Assembly (NCBI GenBank): GCA_017621815.1
Contig: JAGASK010000049.1
Location: 1-64,000, forward strand
From: Lachnospiraceae bacterium
GTDB lineage: Bacteria > Bacillota > Clostridia > Lachnospirales > Lachnospiraceae
Length of the DNA: 64,000 nucleotides
Direction: 5' to 3'
The position numbers and the translations under genes were made by a program. Position 1 is the first letter of the stretch; each line of letters starts with the position of its first letter. Below the pieces are notes generated by a model. The model was not told the origin of the DNA, made no database searches, and was given only the letters and a program-made list of their open reading frames with translations. This document shows, one piece after another, positions 25,407 to 32,578 of the stretch.

Positions 25407-26261
25407 ATGAAAAAGATTAAAATAGGCACCTGCATAAAAGGCAATGAACTGCTTACACAGCTTCCTGAAGTTATCGCTTCCGGCTTTGAAACCGCTGAAT
25501 TATACTTTAACGACTTCTTAGGCGGTTTTGATTTTAAGGAAACAGCAAAAAAAGCAGAAGAAATTATCGGTGACTCCGGTTTCAGGATTTCAAGCATAGG
25601 ATTATACTGCAATCCTCTTCAATATGAGGAACGCAAAAAAGAGTTGGAATACTGCATAGAAAATGCCCATATGTTCGGCGCAGGTATCGTAGGAACCTTT
25701 GCAGGCTCACTTGCCGGAAAAAGTGTTGAAGGTGCAATTCCGGAATTTAAAAAAGTTTTTTCAGAACTGGTTAAAAGAGCCGAAAATGCAGACATTAAAA
25801 TAGGCATAGAAAATGCCCATATGTACGGTCACTGGTATCTGCCTACCTGCAACATCGGCTTTTGTCCGCGGTCCTGGGAAATGATGTTTGATGCAGTTGA
25901 CAGTGATTACTTAGGCCTGGAATGGGAACCGTCACATCAGCTGGAGCAGCTGATGAATCCTATTGAGCAATTAAAAACATGGTCCTCCAAAATCGTCCAT
26001 GTACACGGTAAGGATGCCACGGTAGACTGGAACCACATTAAGAAAAACGGCGCCTGGTTTGGTGAAAGTTATTGCGTGCATCGCTTTCCCGGACTGGGAG
26101 AATGCGACTGGTCTGAAATTATAAGCATTCTTTTAAACAGCGGATATACGGAAGATATATGTATTGAAGGCTTTCATGACCCTGTATTTAACGGAGACAG
26201 GGAAATGGAAGGGCAGATTAATGCATTGCATTATTTGAAGGATTGCAGAGACAGAGGATAA
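25407..26261 (+). CDS. Sugar phosphate isomerase/epimerase (xylose isomerase-like TIM barrel)
   Basis: 284 aa, the usual size for the AP-endonuclease-2 superfamily of sugar isomerases. Metal-ligand-type residues are visible: Glu in KIGIENAHMYGHWY, LGLEWEPSH, KIVHVHGKDA, and a final Glu in DICIEGFHDP. It lacks the Cys/His pattern of endonuclease IV. It would act on a keto- or aldo-sugar in the cytoplasm; the substrate is unknown. Start after CACGGAGGAATATAAAA. It is 36 bases before two exporter-type ABC genes in the same direction. A second member of the superfamily is at 56689. Confidence 0.85.
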   Translation: MKKIKIGTCIKGNELLTQLPEVIASGFETAELYFNDFLGGFDFKETAKKAEEIIGDSGFRISSIGLYCNPLQYEERKKELEYCIENAHMFGAGIVGTFAGSLAGKSVEGAIPEFKKVFSELVKRAENADIKIGIENAHMYGHWYLPTCNIGFCPRSWEMMFDAVDSDYLGLEWEPSHQLEQLMNPIEQLKTWSSKIVHVHGKDATVDWNHIKKNGAWFGESYCVHRFPGLGECDWSEIISILLNSGYTEDICIEGFHDPVFNGDREMEGQINALHYLKDCRDRG

Positions 26262-26297
26262 GCAGCAGTTATTTTCACTTAAGGTCTGGTACAAAAT

Positions 26298-28121
26298 ATG
26301 AACAGTAAAAAAGAAAAATTCAGTTTAAAACAGAGCCTGCGCTCATTTATACAATTACTTGCCTACAGCAGAAAAAAGAAAAAATATGTTTTTGCTGTCG
26401 GCGTTCTCTATTTTCCTGCATATATAGCGGTAAGCCTTTTACAGATATATATGCCTAAAGCTGTACTTTCCGAATTGGAAAATAAACAGACTGTTTCCCA
26501 TTTTGTGATTACTCTGGCTGTCATTTCCATTCCTCTTTTTACAGCCCTCTTTTTCCGTGACAAATGTAAGGTGAAAATTCAAAATGACAGCATGCTTATT
26601 GCACAGGAAATGAACTTTGAATATGATCAGAAATTCCTGTATGCAGAATATCCCCTTTTGGAAGACCCCGAATTTTCCGCCCGCCGTGATAATGCCAAAA
26701 TAGCCCTTTTCGGACGGGGCAGGGACAGCGATGCTCCTACTCTGCGGGATTTTCTTCCGGTTTTAAATTCCATGGCAGCTTCTTTCGGAACTGCACTGGT
26801 TTATGCTATTATGATAAGCCGCCTTTCGCCCATATTGACAGCTACAGTCCTTGTTACTTCTTTCGGAACCATGTGGTTTTCTTTGCGGGATAAAAACATA
26901 AATCATGAGGTTTTGGAAACTGCGGGAAATGCTTCAAGAAAATACGGCTATATTTCCGACCAGTCAGGAAATTTTTCTCTCGCTAAAGATATCCGACTGT
27001 ATCATATGAATGACTGGCTTCTTAATACTGCAGACAGATTCCGGAAAATCTGGCTCCATTGTAAAGCCATTATGATGAAACAGGCCGCCTGCGTTCAGCT
27101 GGCAGCCTCAGTTTTTATGGGCATTCAGAATCTTATTGTATATATATTCCTCTTAACAGGCATTTTTAAGTCCGAAATCACTCTTTCTGATTTGATTTTA
27201 TACGCCGGCGCTTCCGCTGCCCTGTCAGACGCTTTTACTAAGTGGGCAGAGAAAATGCACAACCTTCATCAACTCAGCATTGATTATGGAAATTTCTGTG
27301 ATTTTATTAATTACGGCAAAGATGAAGAATGGGAAACGCTTCCTGTGAAGAAAGATAAAGTGACCATAATTCTTGAAAATGTATCCTTCCGCTTTCCCGG
27401 AATGGAAAAAAACCTTTTGCAGAATTTGAATTTTACGGTAAATTACGGTGAAAAACTGGCTATTGTAGGCATAAATGGTGCGGGCAAAACTACACTGATG
27501 AAATTAATCTGCGGTCTTTTGACTCCTACGGAGGGCAGAATACTCCTTAACGGAAAGGACATATCGGAAATACCTTCCCATGAGCGGTATACCTGGTTTT
27601 CCTGCGCGTTTCAGGATATTACTTTTCTCCCTGTTACCATTGCCGAAAACATTTCCATGCGGTCTCTGGAGGAAACAGATGAAGAAAGAGTATGGAACTG
27701 CCTTGCCATGGCAGGTATGAAAGAAAAAATTGAAAATATTCCCGGCAATATTCATGCCTTTATGGAAAAAGACATTAATGAAGAAGCAGTAGACTTTTCC
27801 GGAGGTGAGCGTCAAAAGCTGGTTCTTGCAAGAGCTTTGTACCGGGATGCTTCTGTGCTTATTTTAGATGAACCCACGGCTGCCTTAGACCCTCTGGCTG
27901 AAAATGATATTTACTTGAAATATGCCGCTTTTTCTGAGGGAAAGACTTCCTTTTTTGTATCCCACAGGCTCTCCAGCACCAGATTCTGCGACAGAATACT
28001 GCTTCTTGACAACGGCACTGTTAAAGAAAAAGGCACCCATGATGAGCTCCTTAGGCTGAACGGACTTTATGCTCAGATGTTCACTTTACAAAGTCACTAC
28101 TACCGGGAAAAGGAGGCTTAA
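26298..28121 (+). CDS. ABC exporter half-transporter (permease-ATPase fusion) 1
   Basis: 607 aa. N-terminal membrane domain with about six helices (about 25-320), then an ATPase domain with Walker A GINGAGKTTL, signature VDFSGGERQKL, Walker B VLILDEPTAAL with the catalytic Glu, and the H-loop FVSHRLSS. There is no peptidase C39 domain. It is followed after 5 bases by a second half-transporter, so they probably form a heterodimer. Both keep all catalytic residues, unlike many heterodimers with one dead site. The cargo is not evident: no small precursor peptide gene is nearby. It may move a peptide, lipid or sugar-derived product. Confidence 0.92.
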   Translation: MNSKKEKFSLKQSLRSFIQLLAYSRKKKKYVFAVGVLYFPAYIAVSLLQIYMPKAVLSELENKQTVSHFVITLAVISIPLFTALFFRDKCKVKIQNDSMLIAQEMNFEYDQKFLYAEYPLLEDPEFSARRDNAKIALFGRGRDSDAPTLRDFLPVLNSMAASFGTALVYAIMISRLSPILTATVLVTSFGTMWFSLRDKNINHEVLETAGNASRKYGYISDQSGNFSLAKDIRLYHMNDWLLNTADRFRKIWLHCKAIMMKQAACVQLAASVFMGIQNLIVYIFLLTGIFKSEITLSDLILYAGASAALSDAFTKWAEKMHNLHQLSIDYGNFCDFINYGKDEEWETLPVKKDKVTIILENVSFRFPGMEKNLLQNLNFTVNYGEKLAIVGINGAGKTTLMKLICGLLTPTEGRILLNGKDISEIPSHERYTWFSCAFQDITFLPVTIAENISMRSLEETDEERVWNCLAMAGMKEKIENIPGNIHAFMEKDINEEAVDFSGGERQKLVLARALYRDASVLILDEPTAALDPLAENDIYLKYAAFSEGKTSFFVSHRLSSTRFCDRILLLDNGTVKEKGTHDELLRLNGLYAQMFTLQSHYYREKEA

Positions 28122-28126
28122 GGAAT

Positions 28127-29986
28127 ATGCATAAAATAACTGTTAAAGATTTTCTTAAAATTAATTTCCGGGGATTAAAGCTGATTTATAACAGAAATAA
28201 ATTCAGTATCCCTTTGTCCGTATTTGATGCTGTTTTAATTTCACTCTCCTCTTACTGGAATTTCTGGTTCCTTGCAAGATTGTTGGATCACCTTGCTGTA
28301 AATGCAGACTTCTCCGTAATTATCAAAGATGCTGCCCTTATTATTGCCGGTGATTTTCTGATTCGTATCATAAAGTGTATTACCGACCATTTTATTTTTC
28401 ACGATGGTTCCCTTTTCTGGGAAGAATGCAATATCTATTTAAATGAAAAGCTGATGAATATGGATTATGAATATATGGAATCAGAGAAAATCCAAAATCA
28501 GAAAAGGGATATCGATGAAATGGTAAGAACCCATGACGGCGGCGGAATGAATTTTCTGTATTGGCGGATGACCGGTGTAATTGCTTACTCTCTTAATCTG
28601 ATTATTGCCGTTGTTTATATGATACAGATAATTAATAAAAGCAGGGGACTTTTTACAGGCAGTCCTGTTAAATCAGCTCTGTCTTCCATTCTGTTTATAG
28701 CTGTTATTATTCTTTTGATTGTTATTACCATGAAGCGGGTAAAGCAGCTGAAAGAAAAAATATTTCATGAAAATGAAACGCTGATACCTGTTTACCGGGA
28801 AATGCACTGGTATGTTTTTAACTGTCTGGAAAAAGAATCTTACGGAAAAAGCATCCGCCTTTTCCACCAGCAGCCCCTGCTTGAAAAACATTTAAAAGAT
28901 CTTTTCTCCGAAGGAAGCTGCCGTAGTATCCGCAAAGGAAAACTGAATGAAAAAATGCAGCGGATTACCGGTTTCTTACAGGCAGGACTGCTTAGTATCA
29001 TTTATCTTTACCTGGGAATTATGGCAATAAAAGGTCTTCTTTCTGTGGGAAATGTGGTACTCTACGCCGGAAGCATCAGTATTTTTGCCAACTACTTCAG
29101 TGAATGGGTTTATGTCCTGGCGGAACTTACCACCAATACTGCTTATGTGAAGGCATATTTTGATTTTCTGGATATCCCCAATAAAAAATATGAGGGCTCT
29201 CTTCCTGTTGAAAAAAGAGATGACGACCGGTTTGAACTGGAATTTCGCAACGTATCCTTTAAATATCCGGGCACGGAAGAATATGTGCTGAAAAACTTTT
29301 CCATTCACTTCCGCATTGGTGAACGGCTTGCAGTAGTAGGCAGAAACGGCTCCGGCAAAACTACATTTATTAAACTTCTATGCCGGCTCTATGACCCTAC
29401 GGAAGGTGAAATCCTCTTAAACGGCATTGATATAAGGAAATATGATTATCAGGAATACTTAAGTCTCTTCAGCGTGGTATTCCAGGACTTTAAGATTCTG
29501 TCCATGCCCCTCGGGGAAAATGTAGCTGCTGCTTCCGATTATGATAAAGAAAAAGCTGCCGGGGCTCTCATGAGAGCCGGTATGGGCGATACTCTTTCCA
29601 AACTTGAAAAAGGATTGGACACTGTCTTATATACAGATTTTGATACGGAAGGCATCGACATTTCCGGCGGTGAGGCCCAGAAAATTGCCATCGCAAGGGC
29701 TCTTTACCATGACTCTCCCTTTATTATTCTGGATGAACCCACCGCTGCCCTGGATCCGCTGGCAGAGTATGAAGTATATTCCAACTTTGATGCGCTTGTG
29801 GGAACCAAAACGGCAGTGTATATTTCTCACAGATTATCCAGCTGCCAGTTTTGTAACGATATTATCGTCATTGACCACGGACAGCTTATTCAGCGCGGCA
29901 GCCATGAGGAACTTGTTAAAGAAAAGGATAAACTCTACTATCAGCTTTGGAATACCCAGGCACAATATTATCATAAAGGACAATAG
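28127..29986 (+). CDS. ABC exporter half-transporter 2
   Basis: 619 aa, built like its neighbour: membrane domain (about 20-340), then Walker A GRNGSGKTTF, Q-loop VFQDF, signature IDISGGEAQKI, Walker B FIILDEPTAAL, H-loop YISHRLSS. It begins 5 bases after the first half-transporter, with the GGAGGCTTAAGGAAT ribosome binding site inside that gene's end. Its own stop codon lies inside a palindromic repeat (29981-30013), which may form the 3' end of the transcript. The pair is most likely a heterodimeric exporter; the substrate is unknown. Confidence 0.92.
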   Translation: MHKITVKDFLKINFRGLKLIYNRNKFSIPLSVFDAVLISLSSYWNFWFLARLLDHLAVNADFSVIIKDAALIIAGDFLIRIIKCITDHFIFHDGSLFWEECNIYLNEKLMNMDYEYMESEKIQNQKRDIDEMVRTHDGGGMNFLYWRMTGVIAYSLNLIIAVVYMIQIINKSRGLFTGSPVKSALSSILFIAVIILLIVITMKRVKQLKEKIFHENETLIPVYREMHWYVFNCLEKESYGKSIRLFHQQPLLEKHLKDLFSEGSCRSIRKGKLNEKMQRITGFLQAGLLSIIYLYLGIMAIKGLLSVGNVVLYAGSISIFANYFSEWVYVLAELTTNTAYVKAYFDFLDIPNKKYEGSLPVEKRDDDRFELEFRNVSFKYPGTEEYVLKNFSIHFRIGERLAVVGRNGSGKTTFIKLLCRLYDPTEGEILLNGIDIRKYDYQEYLSLFSVVFQDFKILSMPLGENVAAASDYDKEKAAGALMRAGMGDTLSKLEKGLDTVLYTDFDTEGIDISGGEAQKIAIARALYHDSPFIILDEPTAALDPLAEYEVYSNFDALVGTKTAVYISHRLSSCQFCNDIIVIDHGQLIQRGSHEELVKEKDKLYYQLWNTQAQYYHKGQ

Positions 29987-30013
29987 AAAGCATGCCTTGC
30001 AAACTTTCTATTG
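29981..30013. repeat. Dispersed palindromic repeat overlapping the ABC gene stop codon
   Basis: CAATAGAAAG (29981-29990) pairs with CTTTCTATTG (30004-30013). The central part GCATGCCTTGCAAA matches the repeat family, and TCATGAA follows as in the copies at 7519 and 58956. The TAG stop of the ABC transporter (29984-29986) is supplied by the repeat. Confidence 0.8.
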
Positions 30014-30078
30014 TCATGAATAAAAAATCAGCCCATGCATTCATTGACATTCTATATTATCAATTATAAAATGAGGGT

Positions 30079-31656
30079 ATGGAAACAGTATTTATTGCAG
30101 ATGATGAACAGAATATCAGAGAAGGCTTAAAATGTATTGTAGACTGGAAAACCCTTGATTTTGAAATCTGCGGAGAGGCGTCTAACGGAGAAGACACCCT
30201 GCAGGCAATTTTAAAACAAAACCCCAGTCTTGTTTTGCTGGACATCCGTATGCCTAAATTATATGGAACTGATATCATCCGTATTGCCAGGGAAAAAGGA
30301 TATAAAGGCAAATTCATTATTCTGAGCGGCTATTCCGATTTTACCTACGCCCAGACTGCCATTCGTTACGGCGTTGATTTTTACCTGACCAAGCCTATTG
30401 ATGAAGATGAGCTTCAGCAGGCACTTGAAAAAATACGTGATACTTTACATATGGAACGTTCTAAATCCGACAATATTAATTTATACAAACATAAAGCCAA
30501 AAATGTCATTCTGCATGAAATCGTAACCGGCACTTATGAATCTTCGGAAACAACTGCCCTCTCAGCAGAAGAACTGGAAGAAATGAACTTAGCTGCCGAT
30601 GTTTATCAGGTGGTTATTTATGAAAAATTCAGTTTAAATCCCGGCGACATCAGCTACAATTTTGCCGACCTTCTTAAAATTACCAATAAAGGGAACCATA
30701 CCTTTGAACATTTCGAGGAAGAAGGTAATGAGGTTATTCTTTTAAAAGGCAGTTTTGCCCTTTTAAAATTCCAGGGCTTCCTTGACCATTATGAGAAAAA
30801 TCCCCCGCAGAAACGCAGTCCCTTGGACACTCTTTTTCTTGCATACGGCCGACCGGTAACTAACCTTGATGAAATATATTTATCCTATGAAGAGGCTTCT
30901 ACCTTATGCAAAAGGAGATTTTTCTGTATGCAGGGGCAGCACACCCTGGGCTATGAAGAACTCCCTGATGTAAAGAGGCGGACTCTGGAAATAAACAATG
31001 AAAAATTAGAGGAATACAGCAACACTTTATCGGATTATCTCCTTACCTTTAACCGCAAAAAAGTGGCTGAAACTTTATTTAATTTAGAAGAATATCTTTA
31101 TAATGTTAAAAATGATATTTCCTCTGTTAAGCTGTTTTTAACAGACTTATATCTGCGGATTAAAGAAAAACTCAATCACACATACAATAATGCCAATATT
31201 CCTTTTCCTACTAATTCGGAATGTATTGACAAGATAGACAGCTGCAATTATTTGTATGAGATTATTCTGTTCATTTCAGAGCAGTCTGAAATGGTAATGA
31301 ACGCTACCGGAAATCCCTCCAGGGATACTGTGCTTGATGATATTCTCTATTATATTGACCATAATTATCAAAACAACATTAAACTGGAGGGCATTGCTCC
31401 GCTTTTCGGTTATAACAGCGCTTATTTAGGCAAGATATTTAATAAAGCCACAGGTGAAAGCTTCAATTCTTATGTAGACCATAAAAGAATTGAGCAGTCC
31501 AAGGAACTGCTCAGGGAAAACCACCTTAAGGTTTATGAAATTGCGGAACAGGTAGGCTACAAAAATGTGGATTATTTCCACAAGAAATTTAAAAAATATG
31601 TGGGTATCAGTCCTGCAGAATACCGTAAAAATATTGCCGTTAAAAATTCTCAATAA
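30079..31656 (+). CDS. YesN-type response regulator (receiver plus AraC domain)
   Basis: 525 aa. The receiver domain has phosphorylated Asp55 (LVLLDIRMPK) and Lys in FYLTKPIDE; a long linker domain (about 130-400) follows. The C-terminal AraC helix-turn-helix pair is at about 425-520 (ITLEGIAPLF-like start NIKLEGIAPLFGYNSAYLGK, then VGYKNVDYFHKKFKKY). YesN regulators work with YesM kinases to turn on sugar uptake genes. The matching YesM-type kinase is 9 kb away at 40933. The ribosome binding site (GAGGGT) is unusually close to the ATG. Its end overlaps the convergent esterase gene by 17 bases. Confidence 0.93.
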   Translation: METVFIADDEQNIREGLKCIVDWKTLDFEICGEASNGEDTLQAILKQNPSLVLLDIRMPKLYGTDIIRIAREKGYKGKFIILSGYSDFTYAQTAIRYGVDFYLTKPIDEDELQQALEKIRDTLHMERSKSDNINLYKHKAKNVILHEIVTGTYESSETTALSAEELEEMNLAADVYQVVIYEKFSLNPGDISYNFADLLKITNKGNHTFEHFEEEGNEVILLKGSFALLKFQGFLDHYEKNPPQKRSPLDTLFLAYGRPVTNLDEIYLSYEEASTLCKRRFFCMQGQHTLGYEELPDVKRRTLEINNEKLEEYSNTLSDYLLTFNRKKVAETLFNLEEYLYNVKNDISSVKLFLTDLYLRIKEKLNHTYNNANIPFPTNSECIDKIDSCNYLYEIILFISEQSEMVMNATGNPSRDTVLDDILYYIDHNYQNNIKLEGIAPLFGYNSAYLGKIFNKATGESFNSYVDHKRIEQSKELLRENHLKVYEIAEQVGYKNVDYFHKKFKKYVGISPAEYRKNIAVKNSQ

Positions 31657-32449
31657 ATGTTTTTACCAGATTAATCCATGTTGTTACTTCAGGCTGTATT
31701 TCCTTTCCCGTGGGAGAGCAGGTCAGTTCATTGCCAAGTCCCAGCCCGTGTCCTCCTTTAGGATATAAATGAAATTCAACCGGTATATTTTTTCTGCGAA
31801 GAGCCTGTGCAAACAAAAGAGAATTTTCAACAGGCACTGTAGCATCCTCAAAAGTATGCCACAAAAAGGTTTTGGGCGTATCCGCATTTACCTGATTCTC
31901 CAGTGACATTTCTTCAAAAAGTTCTTCATATCTGTCACCCAGAAGCATTTCAAAGGAACCCCTGTGCGCAAATTCACCGGAAGTGATTACAGGGTAGCTT
32001 AAAATTAATCCGTCGGGACGCAGAAGCTCCTCATTTCCGCCTGTTTCCTTAACCAGGAATTCCTTTTTCCAGAAGCAGCCGAAGGATGCTGCCAAATGCC
32101 CTCCTGCAGAAGAGCCCTGAATCAGTATTTTATCCTTTTGAATATGCCATTTTTCTGCATTTTTCCTGATTAACGCAACAGCCCTGGCGAGCTCTGACAG
32201 CTGTGTGGGATAAACAGCAGGTGAAACTGAATAGCGCAGCACTGCCGCATGACATCCCATTGCCAGAAACTGCAAAGCAAGCAGTTCACCTTCACGAACA
32301 GACAGATGATTGTACCCTCCGCCGGGACATATAATTACCATAGGACGTTCATTGACCAGCAGTCCCTCCGCAGCATCAATTAAATAAGTGGTAAGCGTGG
32401 GGGTACCAAAGCTTCCCTTCACCGTCATATCAAATTCCTTATAAATCAT
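31640..32449 (-). CDS. Alpha/beta-hydrolase esterase (acetyl-xylan esterase-like)
   Basis: 269 aa, cytoplasmic (no signal). Oxyanion region ICPGGGYNHLS as in hormone-sensitive-lipase-type and BD-FAE-like esterases, nucleophile Ser114 in QGSSAGGHLA, acid Asp in HTFEDATVPVENS, and His in YPKGGHGLG. Proteins of this kind remove acetyl (or other acyl) groups from xylan-type oligosaccharides, opening them to glycosidases. It is last in the minus-strand operon after GH3 (about 50 bases), beyond the GH3 terminator hairpin. Its 3' end overlaps the YesN-type gene by 17 bases. Confidence 0.85.
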   Translation of the reverse strand: MIYKEFDMTVKGSFGTPTLTTYLIDAAEGLLVNERPMVIICPGGGYNHLSVREGELLALQFLAMGCHAAVLRYSVSPAVYPTQLSELARAVALIRKNAEKWHIQKDKILIQGSSAGGHLAASFGCFWKKEFLVKETGGNEELLRPDGLILSYPVITSGEFAHRGSFEMLLGDRYEELFEEMSLENQVNADTPKTFLWHTFEDATVPVENSLLFAQALRRKNIPVEFHLYPKGGHGLGLGNELTCSPTGKEIQPEVTTWINLVKTFIENF

Positions 32450-32480
32450 TGCATTACCTCCATTTTCTCTTTTAAGTCAA

Positions 32481-32578
32481 ATACCCCGCAGCAGAGCTAC
32501 GGAGTATTCGACCCTCGCGGCATTCGCCGGATGCGTGTGCAGGCACCCGCGCCTGGCTCATTGCTCGCGGGAATAAAC
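32481..32578 (-). repeat. GC-rich repeat-like insert giving GH3 its C-terminal tail and a terminator
   Basis: On the minus strand the stem ATACTCCGTAGC (32496-32507) pairs with GCTGCGGGGTAT (32481-32492) around a TCT loop, a 12-bp stem then TTTGACTTAAAAG. The GH3 stop TAG (32497-32499) lies inside the stem. The preceding 70 bases, coding SNEPGAGACTRIRRMP and a few more residues, are much richer in G and C than the surroundings. I recall near-identical tails at the ends of unrelated Lachnospiraceae proteins, as expected for a dispersed intergenic repeat; this is recognition from memory. Confidence 0.65.

Noticed and set aside
29627-29830. 67-codon minus frame inside ABC half-transporter 2
   Set aside because: Shadow frame over the Walker B region with no start signal.
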